This document shows positions 1 through 5,344 of a DNA stretch of 5,868 bases, piece after piece; position 1 is the stretch's first letter; the number at the start of each line of letters is the position of its first letter. The notes under the pieces were generated by a model that was given only the letters and a program-made list of their open reading frames with translations, was not told the origin of the DNA and ran no database searches. The translations under genes were made by a program, and so were the position numbers. The stretch covers positions 1,661-7,528 of the forward strand of contig JAJZMA010000260.1 in the NCBI GenBank assembly GCA_021850405.1. Direction: 5' to 3'. This DNA comes from a bacterium. Its GTDB lineage: Bacteria; Chloroflexota; Dormibacteria; Aeolococcales; Aeolococcaceae.

Positions 1-827
1 TTGACGCCTCCTATCAGGCACCATTCAAACGTAAGGCGCCGACCCGTAATGTTTGCATACTCCACCCCGGCTGCCACCACTGCAGCAAGCGGATACTTTC
101 TATTCACTGGAACGAGCCGGGAGCGGAGCTCATCATTGGCCGCATGAAGAGAGATAGCAAGGCGAACTGGAATTTTTTCCGCAGCCAGCCTCTTTATCCC
201 CGGCACTATGCCGCTGGTAGAAACTGTGATACGGCGCGGACTGAAACCGCCGGCTCCAGAAAGAACCCGCAGTGAACCAATCGTCGTGTCCAGGGCAAGC
301 AGGGGTTCCCCCATCCCCATATAGACGATATTTGTAACCGGCTCCCTCCCCCGTTTGGCCATCAAATGCTGGGCCAGGCGCACCTGGTCGACCACCTCAG
401 CAACGGTGCAACTACGCGTGAGCCCGAGCCGACCGGTTGCGCAGAAGGGACAGCCAACTGCACACCCCACCTGCGATGTAACACAGACAGTGCCTCTGCG
501 CCTATGGCCGGGGCGCGCAGGAGTCTCCATAAGGACAGTCTCGACCATCTCGCCATCTTGCAGTCTGGCCAGGAGCTTTACGGTGCGGCCGTCATCAAGA
601 AGCGTCTCCTGCTCCGCACTGATGGCACAGAATGCAAAGTTGCTGGACAATTCCTGACGCACCTGCTGGGGCAGGGTGGTCACATGAGCAAAATCTGCAA
701 CCAGAGGATCCCACACTGCAGTCTGCAGCTGCTCCCAGCGGAACCTCGGCGACCCCATCGCTGGCACCAGTGCAGCAACCTCGGTACTGGTTGCTGTCAC
801 AATGGGACGGGCGGGTAGAGCTTTCAT
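1..827 (-). CDS. rlmN: RlmN, dual-specificity rRNA/tRNA adenine-C2 methyltransferase (3' end missing)
   Basis: Radical SAM enzyme that methylates C2 of A2503 in 23S rRNA and, in characterised homologues, A37 of some tRNAs; cytosolic. The minus-strand frame is open from ATG at 827 to the window edge, giving 275 residues. The radical SAM cluster motif CxxxCxxC is at Cys122, Cys126 and Cys129 within GCAVGCPFCATG. Cys115 (VCVTSQ) matches the methyl-carrying Cys118 of E. coli RlmN. The SAM-binding GMGEPL is at 171-176, followed by TVSTSGIVPGI (201-211), the SLHAANDELR block (226-235) and LTFEW (265-269). Family members are about 340-390 residues, so roughly the last quarter, including the second catalytic Cys (Cys355 in E. 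coli), lies outside. No Shine-Dalgarno sequence precedes the ATG; in-frame upstream codons including GTG exist, so the start is uncertain. Family assignment is firm; the paralogue Cfr is less likely on general grounds, though Cfr uses the same motifs. Confidence 0.95.
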   Translation of the reverse strand, partial: MKALPARPIVTATSTEVAALVPAMGSPRFRWEQLQTAVWDPLVADFAHVTTLPQQVRQELSSNFAFCAISAEQETLLDDGRTVKLLARLQDGEMVETVLMETPARPGHRRRGTVCVTSQVGCAVGCPFCATGRLGLTRSCTVAEVVDQVRLAQHLMAKRGREPVTNIVYMGMGEPLLALDTTIGSLRVLSGAGGFSPRRITVSTSGIVPGIKRLAAEKIPVRLAISLHAANDELRSRLVPVNRKYPLAAVVAAGVEYANITGRRLTFEWCLIGGV

Positions 828-907
828 GTTGCACCCATATGGTACCGCCCGTGTGCTGCATGCACGCTGCGAAGTTCCCGTGGCTCCGTGCCGCACCGGC
901 AAGGTGG

Positions 908-922
908 AGTGGCAAAGCCACT
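908..922. repeat. Inverted repeat AGTGGC-AAA-GCCACT
   Basis: A perfect 6-bp dyad with a three-base centre, located 81 bases upstream of the rlmN start and 111 bases upstream of the small ORF. No T-run follows on either strand, so it is not a standard intrinsic terminator. It could be an operator or simply chance. Confidence 0.4.
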
Positions 923-1019
923 ACAGATGCCCACACCCCACTACCTGACCCGCCTGCTGCATTAACCAGTCTGACAGGATTGTCCCCAGGCCCACGACCG
1001 CGCAGCCTGGCCAATCCGC

Positions 1020-1025
1020 TAACCT
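1020..1025 (+). promoter_or_regulatory. Possible -10 element TAACCT for a leaderless start
   Basis: TAACCT fits the TANNNT pattern of -10 elements and ends exactly 7 bases before the ATG at 1033, the spacing expected when transcription starts at the start codon. That would explain the missing ribosome-binding site. No recognisable -35 element sits 17 bases upstream. The same hexamer precedes the gene at 5345. Weak evidence. Confidence 0.25.
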
Positions 1026-1032
1026 TTTTGGC

Positions 1033-1233
1033 ATGACAGCAATACTGCTGGGGCTAGTTGGCACCCTTGGTGTTGTACTGGCATGCTTTGGACTGGGATT
1101 TGTTCTTGCCGCCCTGATCATTTTCCATGCCAGAAAGGGTCGTGCCCCATGGCATGCTATAGGGGTGGGCCTGGGAGGAGCGCTTACCGGATTTCTGCTG
1201 GTAGGGGTAGCAGCAGTCCTGGGCCACGTCTAG
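1033..1233 (+). CDS. Small two-helix membrane protein, unknown family
   Basis: A 66-residue ORF that I do not recognise. Two hydrophobic segments (about residues 3-31 and 43-65) flank a short basic loop, HARKGRAPWH (32-41), which by the positive-inside rule would place the loop in the cytoplasm and both ends outside. Glycine and alanine are spaced along both helices, as in packed transmembrane pairs. ATG is the only normal start after the in-frame stop at 946-948. There is no Shine-Dalgarno sequence; a TAACCT hexamer 7 bases upstream could give a leaderless message. A hairpin begins 8 bases after the stop. The gene is divergent from rlmN. It is real-looking by hydropathy and by its natural position between stop and hairpin, but short GC-rich ORFs with hydrophobic products can arise by chance. 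Confidence 0.5.
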   Translation: MTAILLGLVGTLGVVLACFGLGFVLAALIIFHARKGRAPWHAIGVGLGGALTGFLLVGVAAVLGHV

Positions 1234-1241
1234 ATCCTGGG

Positions 1242-1272
1242 GGTCCTGCAAAAAGGGCACCCCGCAGGGACC
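1242..1272 (+). terminator. Hairpin after the small membrane ORF, possible terminator
   Basis: GGTCCTGC at 1242-1249 pairs with GCAGGGACC at 1264-1272, leaving one bulged G and a 14-base loop. It starts 8 bases past the stop codon of the small ORF. There is no T-run after it, so it is at best a non-canonical terminator or an RNA 3' stabiliser. Confidence 0.3.
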
Positions 1273-1335
1273 GCGCCTCCAGCCGCAAACAGCTCCAGCG
1301 AGAGCGTGGCAACCTTGCCAACCCGCATGCTCTTT

Positions 1336-1371
1336 TTAAAGCAAGGATGCAAGTTAAAGCAAGGATGCAAG
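1336..1371 (+). repeat. Perfect tandem repeat, two copies of an 18-bp unit
   Basis: The unit TTAAAGCAAGGATGCAAG occurs at 1336-1353 and again at 1354-1371 with no mismatch and no spacer. It is non-coding and lies about 190 bases upstream of the patatin start. Two head-to-tail identical copies point to a recent slippage duplication or a doubled protein-binding site. Confidence 0.9.
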
Positions 1372-1544
1372 CTCCCGTGTAGGGGTCCAGGGCAGGTACA
1401 GACCATGGGGCGCAGGATCCGGGTGCTACCTTCCTACAGACACCAGCGTCCTGTCGCTACCGGACATAATCGCTTAACGTTCACACAGCTTGCGCCCTTT
1501 GTCCGCGTCATGTCCCAGCGTCACTGATAGGATCGTATCTGCTT

Positions 1545-1550
1545 AGGAGG
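1545..1550 (+). promoter_or_regulatory. Strong ribosome-binding site of the patatin gene
   Basis: AGGAGG, a full anti-Shine-Dalgarno match, lies 7 bases before the ATG at 1558 and fixes this start. The surrounding CTTAGGAGGAA is shared with the leader of the gene at 2878. Confidence 0.9.
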
Positions 1551-1557
1551 AATCTGG

Positions 1558-2607
1558 ATGCTGCCATCGAACAAGCCCCAAAAAATAGCCGACCTTGCCC
1601 TTGAGGGCGGCGGTGTCAAAGGTACAGCACTTGTCGGAGCCGCGGTGGCACTCCTCGACTCAGGCTATACGTTCAGCCGCGTAGCTGGTACTTCCGCAGG
1701 GGCGTTTGTGGGTGCATTCATCGCTGCTGGGGTCCCCGCTCCAGTGATGGCGCAGCTGACCGAGACCATGGATCTCAAAAGCTTTGCTGACAAGACATTC
1801 CTGGCCAAGTTCGGTATTCCCGGAGAAGGGGCAAGCATTCTTGCCAACAAGGGAATCTACAAGGGAAAGAACCTGCGCGACTGGGTCTATGACGTCCTCA
1901 AGGAATACGGAGTGGAGACGTTTGCAGACCTGAAACTGCCACTGTCTGTGGATCCTGCCCACCCCGAGCGCTGCTACAAGTTCGTCTGCATCACCTCCGA
2001 TATCACACGGCAGGAGATGATTGAGCTGCCTGGAGACTATGCCAGGGTATATGGCCTGGATCCGGACAAGCAGCTTGTAGCGGATGCAGTGGCTGCATCA
2101 GCTGCTATCCCGCTGGGTTTCGAACCCCAGCACATCCGGTCGGCAATCACCGGACAGGTATCGACGCTGGTTGACGGAGGCATCACATCCTCTTTCCCGA
2201 TTGACATTTTTGATACCGACAATGGTGTTACCCCGAGGTGGCCCACCTTTGGGATCCGGCTCGAGGGGGAAACACCAGCGACCCAGATCTACCCCTCCCC
2301 GGAGCGTAATTTTGTGCAATATATCCTTGCTCTCTACAACACCGCCTGTCATGGGCGGGATGCCCGGATTGAAGCCGAGCCCAAGGTGGTAGGCAGGAGC
2401 ATCTTTATAAATACATCCTGGGTAAATCCAAACGACTTTGGCATCTCAGTGGCAGTAAGGAAGAAGCTTTACGACGAAGGCTATGCCGCTGCCAGGAAGT
2501 TCATCACTGGATTCAGCTTCCCAGCCTACCTGCGGCAGCAGCGTGCGCTGCGCGCGGCATCTGCTGCAGCTACGAGCCCTGGCGACAACGGGCTCAGTGT
2601 AGCCTGA
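1558..2607 (+). CDS. Patatin-like phospholipase (lipid acyl hydrolase)
   Basis: A serine hydrolase of the patatin family that would cleave acyl chains from phospholipids or neutral lipids using a Ser-Asp dyad. All hallmarks are present. The oxyanion-hole loop EGGGVKG is at 16-22, the nucleophile elbow GTSAG at 44-48 has Ser46, the ADAVAASAAIPLGFEP block (175-190) is typical of the family, and DGG at 206-208 has the catalytic Asp206. No signal peptide or transmembrane helix is visible, so a cytoplasmic or peripheral membrane location is likely. The last 20 residues are alanine- and serine-rich and look disordered. At 349 residues it has the size of compact bacterial patatins, and no domain is fused to it. 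The ATG is fixed by an AGGAGG 7 bases upstream. The gene stands alone: 324 bases upstream and 270 bases downstream are non-coding. Its substrate cannot be deduced. Patatins also serve as effectors in anti-phage systems such as CBASS, but no cyclase or other partner lies here. Confidence 0.95.
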   Translation: MLPSNKPQKIADLALEGGGVKGTALVGAAVALLDSGYTFSRVAGTSAGAFVGAFIAAGVPAPVMAQLTETMDLKSFADKTFLAKFGIPGEGASILANKGIYKGKNLRDWVYDVLKEYGVETFADLKLPLSVDPAHPERCYKFVCITSDITRQEMIELPGDYARVYGLDPDKQLVADAVAASAAIPLGFEPQHIRSAITGQVSTLVDGGITSSFPIDIFDTDNGVTPRWPTFGIRLEGETPATQIYPSPERNFVQYILALYNTACHGRDARIEAEPKVVGRSIFINTSWVNPNDFGISVAVRKKLYDEGYAAARKFITGFSFPAYLRQQRALRAASAAATSPGDNGLSVA

Positions 2608-2612
2608 GCCTG
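2589..2612 (+). terminator. Hairpin spanning the patatin stop codon
   Basis: GGCTCA at 2591-2596 pairs perfectly with TGAGCC at 2605-2610 around an 8-base loop, and can extend by a G-T and a C-G pair. The stop codon TGA (2605-2607) is part of the stem. A second stem (CGCGA-TAGA-TCGCG, 2621-2634, extendable past one mismatch by CC/GG) follows at once. Neither has a T-run, so together they may be a non-canonical terminator or protect the 3' end of the message. Confidence 0.35.
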
Positions 2613-2766
2613 CCCAGCCTCGCGATAGATCGCGCGGGGAGCAAGGACTAACAGTCGCGCACTTTATTCATCGCCCCCTTCCACCGCCCTCTTCGGGCTT
2701 GGCAACAACTAGCGCAACCGCCCTTGGCACCAACCAGCGGCGGTCCCGGTCCCGGCAAAGGATACT

Positions 2767-2782
2767 GTTACATTGCTGTAAC
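2767..2782. promoter_or_regulatory. Operator-like inverted repeat GTTACA-N4-TGTAAC
   Basis: A perfect 6-bp dyad with a 4-base centre, ending 95 bases before the zinc protein start and 29 bases before a candidate -10 hexamer (TACACT). TTACA/TGTAA half-sites with short spacers are common for dimeric winged-helix or TetR-type repressors. No matching regulator gene is in the window. The placement suggests control of the downstream gene; this is inference. Confidence 0.45.
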
Positions 2783-2865
2783 GCCAACCCCATAACATTG
2801 CCACCCTTTCGTACACTATTTTCGCTCCACATGTGCCTAAATTGTCATATGAGGGGAATCTTCTT

Positions 2866-2871
2866 AGGAGG
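2866..2871 (+). promoter_or_regulatory. Strong ribosome-binding site of the zinc protein gene
   Basis: AGGAGG lies 6 bases before ATG 2878. It decides between this ATG and an in-frame GTG at 2833, which has no such site and would add 15 residues; the site would lie inside the coding region if GTG were used. Confidence 0.9.
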
Positions 2872-2877
2872 AAGAAG

Positions 2878-3711
2878 ATGAAATGGTGGCACAAGGACCA
2901 GCCAGCTGAAGGAGAGCCCGCAGCCGTGCAATCTCCGGGCGACGCGTCGGCAGTGCCGGCGGACTCCACAAAAGCGACTGTACCGACCGGTGGACTCACG
3001 GGCACACCCGAAGCAGGAGCCAGTACGGACGTTTCGTCTACCGCTGCTGGCGCTGAAATTCCCGCTGGAGCAGACCAGTGCTCGGCCCGCCAGTGTACTC
3101 TCCACAATGGCACGCACTGCTCCTTTGTGGACCGGCACAATCGCCGTTGTCCCACCGCCTGGTGTCCCGAGCACCGAAAGATCCTGAACGGGAAGGTCTA
3201 CTGCCCTACGCATGCTGAGCTTATGAGCGCCATCGCCAACGGCACCGAGGACAGCTTTATTCCTGACATGAGCAACCAGATACCGCTGCGGCTTATCCGG
3301 GTGGTTAACGGCCTGGATATCCAGATTGGAACGCTCGTGGCAAACGTTGCCTCAGCGAGAGGAGAAACCGTCCTGCTGGATCCTGTACATTTCAACCTGA
3401 TCGGTCTCAAGAGGACCCGTGTGTGGGAACGTAGCTGGAAGACCGCCTCTGTGACTGGCCTTAGCCTGCGCATAACCGCCCGCATAGAAGAGGCGCATCC
3501 AGATGTACTCGAGATACTGGTCAACTCAGCCTCTATCCTGCAGGTAAAGATACTGTCGGATGAACTTGATGAGGCTTCGGAAGAGTACAAAGCCATGTTC
3601 CCTGCCATAGTGACGGCAATCCAGAAGGCAGTGGCGCGCTGGCAGACCGAGAACGAGCCTGACGCAGCTCCAGCTTCCTCATCCTCCCTGCCGCCAGGGA
3701 CTGTGGTATAG
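2878..3711 (+). CDS. Cys/His-rich, probably zinc-binding protein of unknown family
   Basis: I do not recognise this 277-residue protein. It has three parts. Residues 1-66 are rich in Ala, Pro, Ser, Thr and Gly and should be disordered. Residues 68-112 hold a dense metal-ligand cluster: Cys68, Cys73, His76, His80, Cys81, His87, Cys91, Cys96, His99, Cys109 and His112, with paired CPTAWCPEH and VYCPTH units. This is enough for two zinc ions in a B-box- or treble-clef-like fold. Residues 131-258 form a mixed domain with beta-type stretches (IPLRLIRVVNGLDIQIGTLV) and an ending acidic-then-helical region (SDELDEASEEYKAMFPAIVTAIQKAVARW). The tail is Ser/Pro-rich and disordered. There is no signal peptide or membrane helix, so it is probably cytoplasmic and may bind nucleic acid or protein. 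ATG 2878 is chosen by its AGGAGG. A dyad (2767-2782) upstream may regulate it. It converges on the MFS gene, 24 bases away. Confidence 0.85.
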   Translation: MKWWHKDQPAEGEPAAVQSPGDASAVPADSTKATVPTGGLTGTPEAGASTDVSSTAAGAEIPAGADQCSARQCTLHNGTHCSFVDRHNRRCPTAWCPEHRKILNGKVYCPTHAELMSAIANGTEDSFIPDMSNQIPLRLIRVVNGLDIQIGTLVANVASARGETVLLDPVHFNLIGLKRTRVWERSWKTASVTGLSLRITARIEEAHPDVLEILVNSASILQVKILSDELDEASEEYKAMFPAIVTAIQKAVARWQTENEPDAAPASSSSLPPGTVV

Positions 3712-3731
3712 CGGCGCCACACCGCTTTCTT
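3702..3731 (+). terminator. Weak hairpin with T-rich tail between convergent genes
   Basis: TGTGG (3702-3706) can pair with CCACA (3717-3721); alternatively GCGG (3711-3714) pairs with CCGC (3722-3725) and is followed by TTTCTT. The second form is the better terminator shape for the zinc protein gene, but the stem is only 4 bp. In a 24-base convergent gap some terminator is expected here. Confidence 0.25.
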
Positions 3732-3735
3732 CCAG

Positions 3736-5067
3736 CTATTCCCCTGGGTCCTCCTCTCCATACGGAGACAGGTCAGGCTCTGGCACTGCCCTACGCCATC
3801 TGCCGCGCTCCTGACCCATCTCTCCCCGTTCCTCCTCAGGGCGCATCGCGCGAAAAAAGCCATAGAACATTGCTGCGTTGAGTATCTGAAGCACACCACC
3901 AATCTCAAAAGGCAAAGCAAGGCTAACCTCCTCAAACAGGTAGCCAGTAAGCAGTGGACTCGCCGCCATGCCTACCATCGAGGGTACGTTTGACAGGGCG
4001 GCAACCTGGCTACGCTCTGAGGGATCAGCCATTCCAAGTACATACGACTGGCGTAGCGGCATCCCCACCCGCTGGATCATCATCCTGCCCAGATAGATCA
4101 CTACTGCAACCGGCAGCGTGGGAGCAAGCGCCAGTGGAAGGAGCAGTAGCCCCTGCAAAAACCGCACCGCACTGATAGTACGCACGATGCCCATACGGGC
4201 CGCGATAGCTGAAGCCGACAGTGTCGACGTGATGGTTGCAATATTAATGACTCCAAAAATAAGTCCAATCTCACTAGGCGCAGCGCCAAACCTCCTGAAA
4301 AACCAGTAGGCCACAAAAGGTCCAAACAGCCCTACTGCCACTCCATTAACACCATTGGTGACCCAGAGCCGCACGAGAAGGGAGCCACTCTTCCGGGGCC
4401 ACCTGACCTTTGCCTCATGACTGCCCTTGATGGGCTGGTCAGGAGAGAGGAACAACGCGATCAACCCGGCCAATCCAGCCAGCCCGGCACATAACAGGAA
4501 CACCAGACGAAAATCCGGAAGTGCCAGATGGGCAGGAGCTGCCGAGGGAGCAAAGAAGGCTGCAAGGCCAGCGCCAAGAACTGCTCCAGCAGACGCGGCC
4601 GCGGCCAGCCAGCCAAAAACCCGGTTGCGATCGGTTGGCGAAACGAGCCCCGTGACCAGTGCCGACTCAGCTGGCTGGTATGGTCCGACGCTGCCTGCTC
4701 CGGCCCCCGCACCGCGACCAAAGGTACCTATCACAGCCGCCACCGCGAGCAGTAGTGGATTGGCAGTCAGGGCAAAGACCAGGGCGGCAAATGCAGCCAT
4801 GAACGGAACCACTACGAGAAATACCCTTCTGCCATACCTTGCCGAGAATATGCCAACCAGCGTTGACATCCCGGCGGAGCCCATAGCAATTAAAAGGAAG
4901 AGTAGCCCGAGGTCGAGAGCACCAAACCCATCGACAGCCAGGTAAATGGAGGCCACAACCGCAGAAAGGGCTCGCGCTGCGCTCATTACAACGCGTGCGC
5001 CAAGGACAATAGCAAGATCGGTACTAAGCACCTGTCCCATACCGCGCCACCGTGCCACTAATCCCAT
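3736..5067 (-). CDS. MFS-family transporter, substrate unknown
   Basis: A 443-residue integral membrane protein with twelve predicted helices, roughly at 14-43, 47-74, 82-100, 104-125, 151-173, 187-207, 231-256, 264-288, 295-315, 318-335, 354-377 and 383-407. The signature loop between helices 2 and 3 is present as GIFSARYGRRVFL (72-84), matching MFS motif A (GxxxDRxGRR) except for Ala in place of Asp. A charged central loop (208-230) separates the halves. The block ADPSERSQVAALSN (347-360) before helix 11 is typical of efflux-type MFS proteins. A charged cytoplasmic tail of about 35 residues ends the protein. Secondary transport of a small molecule, probably outward, is inferred; the substrate cannot be told. 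The ATG at 5067 has no Shine-Dalgarno sequence; Met10 is an alternative start that also leaves helix 1 intact. It converges with the zinc protein gene and diverges from the toxin-like gene. Confidence 0.92.
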   Translation of the reverse strand: MGLVARWRGMGQVLSTDLAIVLGARVVMSAARALSAVVASIYLAVDGFGALDLGLLFLLIAMGSAGMSTLVGIFSARYGRRVFLVVVPFMAAFAALVFALTANPLLLAVAAVIGTFGRGAGAGAGSVGPYQPAESALVTGLVSPTDRNRVFGWLAAAASAGAVLGAGLAAFFAPSAAPAHLALPDFRLVFLLCAGLAGLAGLIALFLSPDQPIKGSHEAKVRWPRKSGSLLVRLWVTNGVNGVAVGLFGPFVAYWFFRRFGAAPSEIGLIFGVINIATITSTLSASAIAARMGIVRTISAVRFLQGLLLLPLALAPTLPVAVVIYLGRMMIQRVGMPLRQSYVLGMADPSERSQVAALSNVPSMVGMAASPLLTGYLFEEVSLALPFEIGGVLQILNAAMFYGFFRAMRPEEERGEMGQERGRWRRAVPEPDLSPYGEEDPGE

Positions 5068-5120
5068 GGAAGGTCAGTAAAGCACAAGTGCGACCCACAA
5101 AAGCCCTGCGATCAATGCCC

Positions 5121-5136
5121 CAGGGGAGCTCCCCTG
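5121..5136. promoter_or_regulatory. Perfect 16-bp palindrome, candidate operator
   Basis: CAGGGGAGCTCCCCTG reads the same on both strands with no central spacer. It lies 54 bases upstream of the MFS start and 209 bases upstream of the toxin-like gene. Its place in a divergent spacer suits a dimeric repressor controlling the transporter. No regulator gene is visible in the window. Confidence 0.45.
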
Positions 5137-5224
5137 CGCGATGCCGCTGGCAGGGATGCAGGATGAGCGCACCTCCTCAGCCCCTCCCCCGCAAACCGCC
5201 CCCGGGTACTGCGTTGCCCAGGCG

Positions 5225-5239
5225 GCTGGTAAGACCAGC
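5225..5239. repeat. Inverted repeat GCTGGT-AAG-ACCAGC
   Basis: A perfect 6-bp dyad with a three-base centre in the divergent spacer. No T-run follows on either strand. It may be an operator or a chance hairpin. Confidence 0.35.
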
Positions 5240-5332
5240 AAATTACCAAAAACAGGGACGCCCACGATGGCGAAATCCCAATCGTCACCAAACCGTTGCC
5301 CTTTCCGGGCAGGAACCCACTGTCAAAATCTG

Positions 5333-5338
5333 TAACCT
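5333..5338 (+). promoter_or_regulatory. Possible -10 element TAACCT before a leaderless GTG start
   Basis: TAACCT ends 6 bases before the GTG at 5345, close to the spacing needed for a leaderless transcript. The gene has no Shine-Dalgarno sequence at either possible start. No -35 element is evident. The hexamer overlaps the in-frame stop TAA at 5333-5335. Confidence 0.25.
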
Positions 5339-5344
5339 GTTCGA

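Larger units (their letters stand above)
828..1032. other. Divergent intergenic region between rlmN and a small membrane ORF
   Basis: These 205 bases separate the rlmN start (minus strand) from the ATG of the small plus-strand ORF and should hold promoters for both. I see no convincing gene. A perfect hairpin-forming inverted repeat lies at 908-922. On the minus strand a TACCAT hexamer ends 11 bases before the rlmN ATG, and on the plus strand a TAACCT hexamer ends 7 bases before the ATG at 1033. Neither has a good -35 partner. Confidence 0.5.
1234..1557. other. Intergenic region without a convincing gene
   Basis: This 324-base stretch lies between the small membrane ORF and the patatin gene. 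ORFs that cross it read like out-of-frame translation (arginine-, proline- and serine-rich, no domain). It contains a hairpin at 1242-1272, a short TGGCAA-CC-TTGCCA inverted repeat near 1304-1317, the tandem 18-bp repeat at 1336-1371, and the strong ribosome-binding site of the next gene. The promoter of the patatin gene should lie in its last 150 bases, but I cannot pick a -35/-10 pair with correct spacing. No tRNA or other known RNA is visible. Confidence 0.55.
2608..2877. other. Intergenic region upstream of the zinc protein gene
   Basis: 270 bases without a credible gene. In order it holds a CGCGA/TCGCG hairpin (2621-2634), a weak GCCC/GGGC stem near 2686-2698, the inverted repeat GTTACA-N4-TGTAAC (2767-2782), a TACACT hexamer (2812-2817) that could be a -10 element, a TCATATGA palindrome (2845-2852) and the AGGAGG of the next gene. 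No -35 sequence sits at the right distance from TACACT. Confidence 0.5.
5068..5344. other. Divergent spacer between the MFS and toxin-like genes
   Basis: 277 bases that should contain both promoters. It carries a perfect 16-bp palindrome (5121-5136), a GCTGGT-AAG-ACCAGC hairpin (5225-5239) and a TAACCT hexamer just before the GTG at 5345. A 63-codon minus-strand reading frame (5265 to 5074, GTG start) ends 6 bases before the MFS ATG, with a hydrophobic end (GALIAGLLWVALVLY). It has no ribosome-binding site and a composition like non-coding GC-rich DNA, so I do not call it a gene. Confidence 0.5.

Noticed and set aside
366..818. Plus-strand ORFs across the left 1 kb
   Set aside because: They are antisense to rlmN, whose minus-strand frame carries the full CxxxCxxC and GMGEPL motifs; the plus-strand products have no domain.
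1499..1533. A promoter TTGTCC...TAGGAT upstream of the patatin gene
   Set aside because: The spacer is 23 bases, well beyond the usual 16-18, so the pairing is not supported.
2833..2877. An upstream GTG start for the zinc protein, adding 15 residues
   Set aside because: The GTG has no ribosome-binding site, and the perfect AGGAGG at 2866-2871 is spaced correctly for ATG 2878.
1558..3711. A CBASS-like or other anti-phage operon built on the patatin effector
   Set aside because: No nucleotidyltransferase, NTPase or sensor gene lies nearby. The next gene is 270 bases away with its own leader and possible operator, and the zinc protein has no recognisable defence domain.
3198..3935. A 245-codon minus-strand ORF opposite the zinc protein gene
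   Set aside because: It overlaps both the zinc protein gene and the 3' end of the MFS gene in another frame, and its composition (runs of Ser, Arg and Cys) is typical of antisense reading.
4427..4945. A 172-codon plus-strand ORF inside the MFS gene
   Set aside because: Its Ala/Pro/Ser/Arg-rich product is what the antisense of a Gly/Ala/Leu-rich membrane protein yields; the MFS frame has twelve helices and motif A.
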